Shown: in pieces, positions 1 through 10,817 of the stretch
Layout of the letters: the number at the start of each line of letters is the position of its first letter
Position numbering within the stretch: the first letter of the stretch is position 1
Assembly: GCA_946612625.1 (NCBI GenBank)
Contig: CAMOEW010000001.1
Span: forward strand, 1 to 64,000
DNA from: an uncultured Prevotella sp.
GTDB taxonomy: Bacteria; Bacteroidota; Bacteroidia; Bacteroidales; Bacteroidaceae
DNA: 64,000 bases
Direction: 5' to 3'
Made by a program: the position numbers and the translations under genes
The notes under the pieces: generated by a model
What the model was told of the DNA's origin: nothing
The model's database searches: none
What the model saw: only the letters and a program-made list of their open reading frames with translations

Positions 1-21
1 CTGAACACCCTGTATAATTTG

Positions 22-55
22 CGACGGCATTATCCGAATCACGGAAATGCCGTCG
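22..55. repeat. Imperfect hairpin from two inverted 41-bp repeat cores
   Basis: The left arm, positions 22-36, pairs with the right arm, 42-55, giving 14 base pairs with one bulged A at 32 and a 5-nt loop. Both arms carry the CGACGGCATT(T)CCG core of the 41-bp repeat found downstream, in opposite orientation. There is no U-run directly after it, so it is not an obvious intrinsic terminator, although it may mark the 3' end of a gene lying outside the window. Confidence 0.6.
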
Positions 56-140
56 TAAATTTTAAGTATTGCGGTCGGATTGACCGGCAAGTCTGTCAAT
101 GATAATTTGCTGGAAACAGGTATCCGGACTCAGGATACCG

Positions 141-304
141 CGTCGCTCCTGACGACAGCATTTCCGCGATTCAGAAATTCGCGTCGATCCTGACGACGGC
201 ATTTCCGCGATTCAGGAATTCGCGTCGCTCCTGACGACGGCATTTCCGCGATTCAGAAATTCGCATCGCTCCTGACGACGGTATTTCTGCGATTCAAAAA
301 TTCG
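141..304 (+). repeat. 41-bp tandem repeat array 1 (four units)
   Basis: Four head-to-tail units start at 141, 182, 223 and 264, with an exact period of 41 bp and no spacers. The best-conserved core is CGACRGCATTTCCGC. Each unit contains CGTCG-(7 nt)-CGACG, which can form a small hairpin, and CGCGA-(9 nt)-TCGCG across the unit boundary. The last unit is the most diverged. Related arrays lie at 30,950 (opposite orientation) and 63,691 (same orientation). Confidence 0.9.
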
Positions 305-470
305 CAAAACCTGTAACTCGTCAAATGCTTACAATTTACTTTTCATTATTCTGTAAGTTTTGCTCGGTCCGAATTTAAAATAATATGTAAAAAGCGGAAG
401 ACAAGGATACACCAATTTATATGATTTTTGGTAATGAGACAAAAAAAGAAAAAATAAAAACAAGAAAATA

Positions 471-500
471 TTGTAATTATACACTTTATTAGTAATTTTG
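471..500 (+). promoter_or_regulatory. Predicted Bacteroidota promoter for the xylan block
   Basis: TTG at 471-473 and TAATTTTG at 493-500 are separated by 19 bp and match the -33 TTTG / -7 TAnnTTTG pattern of the Bacteroidota primary sigma factor. The first gene begins 26 nt further on. I infer that this promoter serves the genes from 527 onward. Confidence 0.6.
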
Positions 501-526
501 CAAGTGAAAATCAAGAGCTTGAAAAA

Positions 527-2098
527 ATGAAGCGCCTGCTGATAAGTTTATCCATCATTGTTTGTTCGTTATCTATTAGCGGTACGATTAAGAACCCCAT
601 GCTCTGGTCGGATGTTCCCGACCCAGACGTCATACGCGTGGGCGACTATTATTACCTCGTATCAACAACTATGCACCTTATGCCTGGAGCCCCCATCATG
701 CGTTCAACCGACTTCACCGACTGGGAAACCATAGGCTATCTTTTCGACAAACTCACCGACTCTCCAAAATACGACATGAACGAAGGAACGGTGTATGGTC
801 GCGGACAGTGGGCAACCTCGCTGAAGTACCACAACGGACGTTTCTACGCGCTCTTTGCTCCCAACGACAATCCTGGCGGCGAAACATATATCATGACAGC
901 AGCGAAAGCAGAAGGACCGTGGACCATAGTGTCGCGCCTGCGCCATTTTCACGACGCATCACTCTTCTTCGACGACGATGACCGCGTATATGTATTCTTC
1001 GGCACAGGAGAAATGGTAGAACTGAGCAAAGATCTCCAATCAGTCGTCGAAGGTTCTCACCGTAAAATCTTCCAACGCGAAAAAGACGAAACGGGTCTCC
1101 TTGAGGGCAGCCGCATGGTGAAAAAAGACGGCACATATTACCTGCTCATGATCTCATGGCCTGCCGGAGGCAAGCGCCGACAGGTGTGCTACCGCACCAA
1201 CGACTTACTGGGACAGTGGGAGAAGAAAGTCGTACTGCTCTCTGATTTCGGTGGTTTCCCATATGTGGGACAGGGAACAATCGTTGATGGCAAAGACGGT
1301 CAGTGGTATGGCGTCATCTTCCAAGATCGCGGGGGTGTAGGACGTGTGCTCACTCTGATGCCCTGCCGATGGGTTGACGGATGGCCGATGCTCGGCGACG
1401 ACAGTGGCAAAGTGCCAGAGACAATGCCATTTGGCGGCAGCGAAACAAAGCACAACCAAATAACCCACAGCGACGATTTCTCGTCAGAAAAGCTCGGTCT
1501 CCACTGGCAGTGGAACCACAACCCCATTGACAATGCGTGGTCGCTAACAGACCGTCAAGGATTTCTCCGTATGAAAACCAGCCGCACTGCCAATTCCATC
1601 TACGACGCACCTAACACCGTCACACAGCGCATGGAGGGTCCTAAATGTTCTGGCATAGTGTGTCTCGACATCAGCAAGATGAACGATGGCGACCGTGCCG
1701 GCTTCTCGGCATTCAATGGTGACAGCGGTCTGCTAACCATCGCCCGCGACGGCAAGACTACCATGCTGACAATGACCTCGGAACATGTCAGCCTCGACAA
1801 CCGCTCAAAAGCAATCACCGATGTTAAGCGCGAACAGCAGGGCGATGCCGTAAAGATAAAGAGAAAGAAAGTTTGGCTGCGCATAGACGGAGACTTCACC
1901 CTACACCGTGATATCGCCACATTCTACTACAGTTTCGACGGCAGTCGTTGGACAAAGATTGGCAACGACTATAAGATGATATTCGACTACCGTCGCTTCT
2001 TTATGGGCACAAAGTTTGCAATCTTCAACTATGCAACGAAGACGGCCGGTGGTTTTGTCGATGTAGATTCGTTCGAATATAAAGTGATTGACAATTAG
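527..2098 (+). CDS. GH43 beta-xylosidase / alpha-L-arabinofuranosidase
   Basis: This is a secreted, probably periplasmic glycoside hydrolase of family 43, which removes xylose or arabinose from xylan fragments. Residues 1-19 form a signal peptide. The five-bladed propeller spans about 22-300 and shows the three family acids: D32 in PDPDVIR (base), D143 in FHDASLFFDDD (pKa modulator) and E193 in LLEGSR (acid). A C-terminal beta-sandwich of about 200 residues (310-520) resembles the extra domain of many GH43 xylosidases. There is no sorting tail. Its DNA start is almost the same as that of four other secreted proteins in the window (see findings). It is the first gene of the block, with 54 nt to the next. 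The family is clear, but I cannot fix xylosidase versus arabinofuranosidase from sequence alone. Confidence 0.9.
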   Translation: MKRLLISLSIIVCSLSISGTIKNPMLWSDVPDPDVIRVGDYYYLVSTTMHLMPGAPIMRSTDFTDWETIGYLFDKLTDSPKYDMNEGTVYGRGQWATSLKYHNGRFYALFAPNDNPGGETYIMTAAKAEGPWTIVSRLRHFHDASLFFDDDDRVYVFFGTGEMVELSKDLQSVVEGSHRKIFQREKDETGLLEGSRMVKKDGTYYLLMISWPAGGKRRQVCYRTNDLLGQWEKKVVLLSDFGGFPYVGQGTIVDGKDGQWYGVIFQDRGGVGRVLTLMPCRWVDGWPMLGDDSGKVPETMPFGGSETKHNQITHSDDFSSEKLGLHWQWNHNPIDNAWSLTDRQGFLRMKTSRTANSIYDAPNTVTQRMEGPKCSGIVCLDISKMNDGDRAGFSAFNGDSGLLTIARDGKTTMLTMTSEHVSLDNRSKAITDVKREQQGDAVKIKRKKVWLRIDGDFTLHRDIATFYYSFDGSRWTKIGNDYKMIFDYRRFFMGTKFAIFNYATKTAGGFVDVDSFEYKVIDN

Positions 2099-2152
2099 GA
2101 GGCAACGCTTCCAGACACCAAAACAATTAAGAGTTAAACATGAAGTAAAAGT

Positions 2153-4057
2153 ATGAAGAAACTGCTGATAAGTTTATCCTTTATCATCTATCTATTATCC
2201 GTTAGCAGCGTAGCAGCTCAGACTGCCGTTCTGAAAATCGACACCGTACGCCACCAGAAGATTACTGGATTCGGGGCTTTCGTATGCAGCCCCTCATTCC
2301 AGTATAATCACATGACCAATGCCGAGATAGACAAGGTGTGGGGAGCCGGTAGCACCATCGGCTGCAATATCATGCGACTGTATATTCCCATCGGACGTAA
2401 TGCATGGCCAGCTTCACTTGCCACAGCAAAATATGCAAAGCAGAAAGGACTGATAGTCTTTGCATCGCCATGGGGTCAGCCTGCCGAATGGAAGACAAAC
2501 AATTCCAGCGATGCACAGACTCAAGACGGCGTCAACGGCTATCTCAAGAGTGAACACTGGAAAGACTATGCCGTATATCTCAATGATTACGTGGAATACC
2601 TGCGCGACAATGGAGTGACGCTTGATGCCATCTCCATCCAGAACGAACCCGACTGGCCTGCCAAATATGCCGGTTGCCTATGGGCACCCGACAGCATTGC
2701 GAAGTTCGTGAAGCTCTACGGTCGCCAGATCAGCTGCAAGATTATCGCTCCTGAGCCTCTTGCCATCAACGACTCATACGCCAATGCACTGAATAAAGAT
2801 GATGTCCTGCCGTGTTTCGACATCTACGGAGGCCATCAGTATGGCGGCATCCAGACAGCCTACAAGAACCTGGCTAAGAAGGGTAAGGATTTATGGATGA
2901 CGGAGTATCTCATCAACTGGAATGAGATTGAGAACACCACACGTAATTTCGACTGGGACAAAGACATCTTCAACTTCGCCCGCAGTATCAATACTTGCAT
3001 GCTTGGCGATTTCAATGCGTGGATTCACTACGCTGCCAAGAGGTACTATGGATTTATCGGCGACGGCACCAACGGCACATCTACAGGAGGTATCACAAAG
3101 CGCGGCTACGTGATGCGACAGTTTTCAAATTTCGTAACAGGCATGACACGTGTGGAATCGAAATGGTATGACGAGGAAGCAGTACAACTCGAAGGCTCAA
3201 CATATATCAACGATACGAACGACACCATTGCGGTAATTATCATCAATTCAGGAAGCACGGCTCGAAAAGTGACACTCGACCTTCCGTTTGCAACGAAGAG
3301 AGGGGTACTGGTGCCAACTGTCAAGAGCACAAGCACGCCGCGCATCACAAATCTCACGCCCGAAGAGACTGTTGCACCAGAGGTAACCATACCAGCATCA
3401 AGCGTTTCTACGGTCAGGTTCTACAAATCGCGCGACCGTTACGACGACGAACAGTCGCCACTGGTAAATACTTTTGTACGACTCGATGAACAGCCAACCA
3501 CCAACAGCGGCTTCGGCACAAGGTACAAGCTTTCAGGCAAGACCGTGAAATTCGACCATAACAACTCGCTACTAAGTTCATACATGGCAACGGGCAAAGG
3601 CTACATACAATTGCCAGCAAACACCCAAAAGCTGGTGATGCAGGTCAGGAACGTCACTTCAACGATGAATTACTCGTCGTCTAAGACTACTCTCTATTAT
3701 GTCAACGATGCAGGAGTGGCAAAGAGCCATGACTATGGTACGGTGGATTTCTCACGTCGCGAAAACTTCAATGTCGTCTTCGACCTCTCAAAGGAGACAC
3801 TCGCCGACGGTTGCAAAGGATTGCTGAGCATCACCAACGACAACTGGAGTAGCACACTCACCATCACCTTCGACGATGTATATCTTCGCCATGAAGGAGA
3901 TATTGCCGGCATTAGCGAAACTCCATGCATGAATAATGGTGAAAGGATAAACGATTCTACTATCTACGACCTCAATGGACGCAACATGGGCAAAGACCGC
4001 TCTACGCTACCAAAGGGTCTCTACATTATCAACGGGAAAAAATACGTTAAGAGTTAA
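2153..4057 (+). CDS. GH30 xylanase with sorting tail
   Basis: Glycoside hydrolase family 30, probably an endo-acting glucuronoxylanase or related xylan-backbone enzyme. A signal peptide (1-23, ending VAAQ) is followed by a TIM barrel with side beta-domain (about 24-430). E165 in SIQNEPDW is the acid/base and E251 in LWMTEYLI the nucleophile. Residues 430-595 form a further beta-rich, probably carbohydrate-binding region. The last 35 residues (YDLNGRNMGKDRS..., GLYIINGKK) look like a type IX secretion sorting tail, which would put the enzyme on the cell surface. It lies between two GH43 genes, with 20 nt to the next start. The family call is secure; the exact GH30 subfamily is inferred from context. 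Confidence 0.88.
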   Translation: MKKLLISLSFIIYLLSVSSVAAQTAVLKIDTVRHQKITGFGAFVCSPSFQYNHMTNAEIDKVWGAGSTIGCNIMRLYIPIGRNAWPASLATAKYAKQKGLIVFASPWGQPAEWKTNNSSDAQTQDGVNGYLKSEHWKDYAVYLNDYVEYLRDNGVTLDAISIQNEPDWPAKYAGCLWAPDSIAKFVKLYGRQISCKIIAPEPLAINDSYANALNKDDVLPCFDIYGGHQYGGIQTAYKNLAKKGKDLWMTEYLINWNEIENTTRNFDWDKDIFNFARSINTCMLGDFNAWIHYAAKRYYGFIGDGTNGTSTGGITKRGYVMRQFSNFVTGMTRVESKWYDEEAVQLEGSTYINDTNDTIAVIIINSGSTARKVTLDLPFATKRGVLVPTVKSTSTPRITNLTPEETVAPEVTIPASSVSTVRFYKSRDRYDDEQSPLVNTFVRLDEQPTTNSGFGTRYKLSGKTVKFDHNNSLLSSYMATGKGYIQLPANTQKLVMQVRNVTSTMNYSSSKTTLYYVNDAGVAKSHDYGTVDFSRRENFNVVFDLSKETLADGCKGLLSITNDNWSSTLTITFDDVYLRHEGDIAGISETPCMNNGERINDSTIYDLNGRNMGKDRSTLPKGLYIINGKKYVKS

Positions 4058-4077
4058 AAACTTAGAGTTTAGAATAT

Positions 4078-6819
4078 ATGAAGAAGCTACTGGTAAGTTT
4101 ATCCATTATCATTTGTCAATTATCCGTTAGCAGTATAGCTGCACAGAATCCTTTCGTGCAGACATGGTTCACCAGTGACCCGGCACCGATGGTCCACAAC
4201 GGAACAATGTATGTTTACACCGGACACGACGAAGATAATGCCGATTTCTTCTGGATGCAGGAATGGCGCATCTACTCATCGAAAGACATGGTGAACTGGC
4301 AGGACCATGGCTCTCCACTCGCACTCGAAAGTTTCCGCTGGGCCGACGACCGGGCATGGGCAAGCCAGTGTATCGAGCGCGATGGTAAGTTCTACTGGTA
4401 TATATGTGCCCACTCGCGGCTCTCTAAAGGAATGGCCATCGGCGTTGCCATAAGCGATTCGCCCACAGGTCCTTTCCGTGATGCCCTGGGCAAACCGCTC
4501 TTCGAGAACGGCTCGTGGGATCATATCGACCCGACTGTATTCATCGACGACGACGGTCAGGCATGGCTAATGTGGGGCAATCCGCGCGTATATTACCTCA
4601 AGCTCAACCGCGACATGATTTCCTACTCGGGCGAGCTGGGACAGATTGACATGACCGAGGAGGCCTTCGGGTCGCCGTCGATGGACAAACGCGAAAAAGG
4701 AAAGAAATACAAAGACAGCTATGTCGAAGGACCGTGGCTCACCAAACGCAACGGAACTTACCAACTGCTGTACGCTGCCGGAGGTGTGCCTGAACATATC
4801 TCGTACAGCACCGCTACATCACCTGTCGGCCCGTGGAAGTATGCAGGCGAGATTATGCCGCTGAGCGATACAAAATCATTCACCAACCACTGCGGTGTTG
4901 CCGACTTCAACGGTCACAGCTATTTCTTCTACCACACAGGAAAGCTGCCAAAAGGTGGCGGATTCGGACGTAGTGTCGCCGTAGAAGAGTTCAAATATAA
5001 TGCTGATGGCTCGTTCCCGACCATCCTGCCCACCGACGAGGGTGTAAAGCCAATCGCCACCTTCGACCCATATCGCAAGGTGGAGGCAGAGACGATGGCA
5101 TTCTCAAAAGGCATCAAGACCGAGCAGAACAACCAGGTTGGTGTATATGTCAGCGACATCAATAATGGCGACTATATCAAGCTACAGAATGTGGCATTCG
5201 GAAAGCGTATTCCAAGAACGTTCACTGCACGTGTGGCAAGCGGATTGCGCGGCGGTGCCATCGAACTGCATGTTGACAGTGTCAGGGGACCGCTGCTTGT
5301 GAAGCTTGACATTTCCGGCACCGGAGGATGGGAACAGTGGCAGACCATTACCGCCGACATCACTGCTCCAATGAGTACGGTACTGTCAACTCTCGGAAAC
5401 CGCGACCTTTATCTCGTATTCACTGGCCGCAAAGGACCAAAGCTCTTCAACTTCGACTGGTGGGAACTGCGCTCACTTGAACAGGTGAACATGCCCGCAA
5501 TGCAAACGAAGTTCACTGCCGATCCGGCACCACTCGTCGTAGGCGACACACTATTCCTGTTCACCTCACACGACGCCTCGCCCGAAGAAATTCCCGATGT
5601 GAACGAGAAGAGCTCTGCTGGATTCTTCATGTACGACTGGCTTCTGTGGTCAACTACCGACATGGTGAACTGGACGGAACACGGAGCCGTAGCTTCGCTG
5701 CGCGATTTCGAATGGCGCAGTCGCGACAACGGAGCATGGGCAATCCAAACGGTTGAGCGCAACGGCAAATATTATCTCTATGCCCCACTTCACGGTCATG
5801 GTATCGGAGTGCTTACGGCAGACTCACCCTACGGTCCGTTTAAAGATACCGTTGGGGCACCTATAGTGTGGGACAAGAAAAACTGGTACGACATCGACCC
5901 ATCGGTATTTACCGACGACGACGGTCAGGCATACATGTACTGGGGCAATCCCATCACAATGTATGCACCACTGAACGACGACATGATTTCGCTGAAAGAC
6001 AGCGTTCACCACATACCTTACCACATAGAGCACTATCAGGAAGGTCCGTGGTTCTACAAACGCAACGGTAAATACTATCTGGGCTATGCAAGCACGTGCT
6101 GTCCTGAGGCTATAGGCTATGCCATGAGCGACTCACCCACAGGACCGTGGGAGAGCAAAGGCTACATCATGCGCCCCACACCCCGCGACAGAGGCAACCA
6201 TCCAGGCATAGTTGATTTCAAGGGACACAGCTACTGTTTCGGACAGAACTACGACTTGATGCATCTTGAGAGCTATATCCATCACGAGCGTCGTTCAGTG
6301 ACAGTCTCAGAAATCACCTATCGGGCTGACGGAACAATCGACGAACTGCCATACTGGCTCGACCAATCTCCAGTGAAACAGCTTGAATGGCTCAATCCCT
6401 ACCGTCGTGTTGAGGCAGAGACCATGGCATGGGGCTGGGGCCTTAAAACATCCAAGATAGGCATCGAGAACACTGGTGTCATCACAGACATGCCCTACTC
6501 TACCGGCAAGAAGAACATGTATGTATTCGACATCAACGACGGCGAGTATATACGAGTGCGCGGAGTTGACTTCGGAAATAAAGGTGCGAAGCAGTTCACC
6601 ATAGCTGCCGCTGCCACTGGAAGCGTCAACATCACACTGCGACTCGATGCTGTCGATGGATCCGCCATCGGCACACTCACCGTCAAGCCTACCGGTTCCT
6701 CTGAAAGATACAAGGAATATACTACAAAAGTCAATGGGGCTACCGCTGTACACGACCTTTACATCTGCTTCGACAATGCCAAAGGTGATGTGCGTCTTGA
6801 CTATTGGAAATTTAAATAA
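4078..6819 (+). CDS. Tandem GH43-CBM6-GH43-CBM6 enzyme
   Basis: Two complete GH43-CBM6 units sit in one chain. After a signal peptide (1-23), the first GH43 domain has D34 (SDPAP), D151 (HIDPTVF) and E217 (VEGPW), followed by a CBM6 beginning near YRKVEAETMAF (about 335-465). The second GH43 has D482 (ADPAP), D607 (DIDPSVF) and E655 (QEGPW), followed by a CBM6 beginning at YRRVEAETMAW (about 775-913). Both sets of catalytic residues are intact, so both halves could act. The halves are alike but clearly diverged, which points to an old internal duplication. The likely substrates are arabinosyl or xylosyl side groups of xylan, with CBM6 binding the chain. No sorting tail is visible. It lies 15 nt before the CE6-CE1 gene. 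Confidence 0.88.
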   Translation: MKKLLVSLSIIICQLSVSSIAAQNPFVQTWFTSDPAPMVHNGTMYVYTGHDEDNADFFWMQEWRIYSSKDMVNWQDHGSPLALESFRWADDRAWASQCIERDGKFYWYICAHSRLSKGMAIGVAISDSPTGPFRDALGKPLFENGSWDHIDPTVFIDDDGQAWLMWGNPRVYYLKLNRDMISYSGELGQIDMTEEAFGSPSMDKREKGKKYKDSYVEGPWLTKRNGTYQLLYAAGGVPEHISYSTATSPVGPWKYAGEIMPLSDTKSFTNHCGVADFNGHSYFFYHTGKLPKGGGFGRSVAVEEFKYNADGSFPTILPTDEGVKPIATFDPYRKVEAETMAFSKGIKTEQNNQVGVYVSDINNGDYIKLQNVAFGKRIPRTFTARVASGLRGGAIELHVDSVRGPLLVKLDISGTGGWEQWQTITADITAPMSTVLSTLGNRDLYLVFTGRKGPKLFNFDWWELRSLEQVNMPAMQTKFTADPAPLVVGDTLFLFTSHDASPEEIPDVNEKSSAGFFMYDWLLWSTTDMVNWTEHGAVASLRDFEWRSRDNGAWAIQTVERNGKYYLYAPLHGHGIGVLTADSPYGPFKDTVGAPIVWDKKNWYDIDPSVFTDDDGQAYMYWGNPITMYAPLNDDMISLKDSVHHIPYHIEHYQEGPWFYKRNGKYYLGYASTCCPEAIGYAMSDSPTGPWESKGYIMRPTPRDRGNHPGIVDFKGHSYCFGQNYDLMHLESYIHHERRSVTVSEITYRADGTIDELPYWLDQSPVKQLEWLNPYRRVEAETMAWGWGLKTSKIGIENTGVITDMPYSTGKKNMYVFDINDGEYIRVRGVDFGNKGAKQFTIAAAATGSVNITLRLDAVDGSAIGTLTVKPTGSSERYKEYTTKVNGATAVHDLYICFDNAKGDVRLDYWKFK

Positions 6820-8742
<1,923 letters not shown>

Positions 8743-8787
8743 AAATAATATCTAATCACAATTACTATCAAACAAACTAACACTACA

Positions 8788-10770
8788 ATGGTAAAGAAAA
8801 CAATCCTTGGATTAGCCCTGTTGCTAACCTCGACGGGCATCACAGCCCAGAAAACAATGAAAGCACCTTACGGAGGCAAGGCAATCAGCGACAAACTTAT
8901 CGGTATCTTCTTTGAAGATATCAGCAGCTCGGCCGACGGTGGTCTATATGCAGAACTGCTGCAGAACGGTTCGTTTGAGTATAACGCTAATGAGAGAAAT
9001 GGCTGGGGACCCTCCACGGCATGGAAAATCATTCGTCCAGGACATTCCTTGGGAAAGCTGGACGTTTTAATGACCGGCGGCCTGAACAAAAACAACCCTA
9101 CCTACATGCGTCTTCACACAGAACGTGTCAAAGAGTTTAAAGACTACAAGGGTTGGAAAGGCTTTGGCTTGCAGAACGACGGCTTCGACGGCATCTCAGT
9201 AAAGGCCGGCGCCAACTACGACTTCTCTGTATTCATGCGCAACATCGGCAGTGCAAAACAACTACGTATTTGCCTCGTCGAACCGCAAGGACACGGGAAA
9301 GATCCCAAACTGCTTGCCGATACTATAATCGACGTTAACGATACACAGTGGAAAAAATATTCTGCCGTACTCACACCCAACGCTGACAGTAAAAAAGCTG
9401 CACTGCAGATTCTTTCGCTTACACTCGGCGACATTGACGTTGACATGCTCTCGCTGATGCCTCAAGACACATACAAAGGACATGGCCTTCGAAAAGACCT
9501 TGCCGAGGCCCTGGAAAATCTTCACCCGAAGTTCATGCGCTTCCCCGGCGGTTGTGTTGTCCACGGCGGTGGCGACGGCTTCTGGAACACCTACCGATGG
9601 AAGACTACCATAGGTCCGCGCGAAGAACGCATCGGACTGAAGAACACGTGGGGGTATCATCAGTCAATGGGATTAGGTTACTACGAGTATTTCCAGTTCT
9701 GTGAAGACCTCGGTATGCAACCTGTACCAATACTTCCATGCGGTGTCAACTGTCAGGGAGCCAACGGCGGCTGGAACATGTGGCCTACACAAGCTCAGGA
9801 TGCCTGCCCGATGTCGGAGATGGACGAATGGGTGCAGGATGCCATCGACCTCATAGAATGGGCTAACGGCGACCCCGAAAAGTCGAAGTGGGCAAAGATG
9901 CGTGCCGATGCCGGCCACCCAAAACCCTTCAATCTAAAATATTTAGGTTTAGGAAATGAGGAGAAAATTTCTCCCGAGTTTATCGAACGGTTCAAATACA
10001 TGTACGAACGTGTAACAAAGGCTCATCCTGAAATTATTATCGTCGGCACTGCCGGTCCAGGGTCTCATCCCGGCAACCCTGACTATGAGGCTGGTTGGAA
10101 GCTTGCCGAAGAATTAGGTATGCCTATCATCGACGAACACTACTACGAGCCGAACAAGTATTTCCTTGAGAGCCGCCAGTACGACAAATATCCTCGCGAC
10201 CGACAGACAAAGGTATATCTTGGCGAATATGCAGCAAAAGACAAAAAACTGATTGATGCACTGGCAGAGGGTCTCTATCTACTGCATGTAGAGCGCAACG
10301 GCGATGTAGTATGTATGACTTCATACGCCCCACTCTTCGCCAAGAAAAACGCCACAAACTGGAATCCGGATCTCATCTACTTCGACAACGAGCGTCCGTA
10401 CCTGACATGCAGCTACTATGTTCAACAGATGTTCGGACAGTCAGCAGGCCAATACTATTATGGTGATTGCGTAAAAATCAAAGACGGCACCTCGCTTCAG
10501 GAACAGTCGGTCGTTCTTAATGTTAAAACTCGTCAGCTCTTCGTAAAGCTCTGCAATGCAAGTGCCGACTCCAAGACGGCCGACATCAACTTGAGCCGCT
10601 TTGGAGTGAAGAAGACTGCTGTCAAGACCACTATCAGCGGCAACGCCGATGATGAGAACAACTTCGACAAGCAGCCCATCACTCCACGTACTGAGACCAT
10701 CAAGGCCTCGAAGCGGATGAATGTGGAAATGCCTGCCTACTCCATGCAGATGATTCAGTTCAATTTGTAG
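8788..10770 (+). CDS. GH51 alpha-L-arabinofuranosidase
   Basis: Family GH51 retaining enzyme that releases L-arabinofuranose from arabinoxylan or arabinan. The signal peptide is 1-20 (ending ITAQ). A carbohydrate-binding-like beta domain precedes the TIM barrel, and a C-terminal beta-sandwich follows. E391 in LGLGNEE is the acid/base and E480 in YLGEYA the nucleophile. The length (660 aa) fits the long Bacteroidota form with an N-terminal accessory domain. It probably acts in the periplasm. It shares the + strand run with the preceding genes, 45 nt after the esterase. The gene after it has its own promoter. Confidence 0.92.
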   Translation: MVKKTILGLALLLTSTGITAQKTMKAPYGGKAISDKLIGIFFEDISSSADGGLYAELLQNGSFEYNANERNGWGPSTAWKIIRPGHSLGKLDVLMTGGLNKNNPTYMRLHTERVKEFKDYKGWKGFGLQNDGFDGISVKAGANYDFSVFMRNIGSAKQLRICLVEPQGHGKDPKLLADTIIDVNDTQWKKYSAVLTPNADSKKAALQILSLTLGDIDVDMLSLMPQDTYKGHGLRKDLAEALENLHPKFMRFPGGCVVHGGGDGFWNTYRWKTTIGPREERIGLKNTWGYHQSMGLGYYEYFQFCEDLGMQPVPILPCGVNCQGANGGWNMWPTQAQDACPMSEMDEWVQDAIDLIEWANGDPEKSKWAKMRADAGHPKPFNLKYLGLGNEEKISPEFIERFKYMYERVTKAHPEIIIVGTAGPGSHPGNPDYEAGWKLAEELGMPIIDEHYYEPNKYFLESRQYDKYPRDRQTKVYLGEYAAKDKKLIDALAEGLYLLHVERNGDVVCMTSYAPLFAKKNATNWNPDLIYFDNERPYLTCSYYVQQMFGQSAGQYYYGDCVKIKDGTSLQEQSVVLNVKTRQLFVKLCNASADSKTADINLSRFGVKKTAVKTTISGNADDENNFDKQPITPRTETIKASKRMNVEMPAYSMQMIQFNL

Positions 10771-10779
10771 GATAAAATT

Positions 10780-10809
10780 TTTGCCAACCGACATAATTTC
10801 GTAAATTTG
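10780..10809 (+). promoter_or_regulatory. Predicted promoter before the GH95 gene
   Basis: TTTG at 10,780-10,783 and TAAATTTG at 10,802-10,809 are spaced by 18 bp and lie 9 nt before the ATG, just after the GH51 stop. This suggests that the GH95-GH127 pair can be transcribed apart from the upstream genes, with a very short leader. Confidence 0.6.
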
Positions 10810-10817
10810 CAGGCAAT

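Larger units (their letters stand above)
1..526. other. Intergenic region before the xylan block
   Basis: No gene is supported here. From left to right it holds an inverted pair of repeat cores (22-55), a short inverted repeat CGGTC/GACCG (72-86), four tandem 41-bp units (141-304), an AT-rich stretch and a promoter (471-500) for the first glycosidase gene. The only ORF of any length, on the minus strand, is AT-rich and has no family signature, so I treat it as chance. Confidence 0.7.

Noticed and set aside
141..304. CRISPR array
   Set aside because: Units are contiguous at 41 bp with no unique spacers between them and no cas genes in the window.
329..514. 61-codon minus-strand ORF before the first gene
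   Set aside because: AT-rich, phenylalanine-rich translation of the promoter region with no support.
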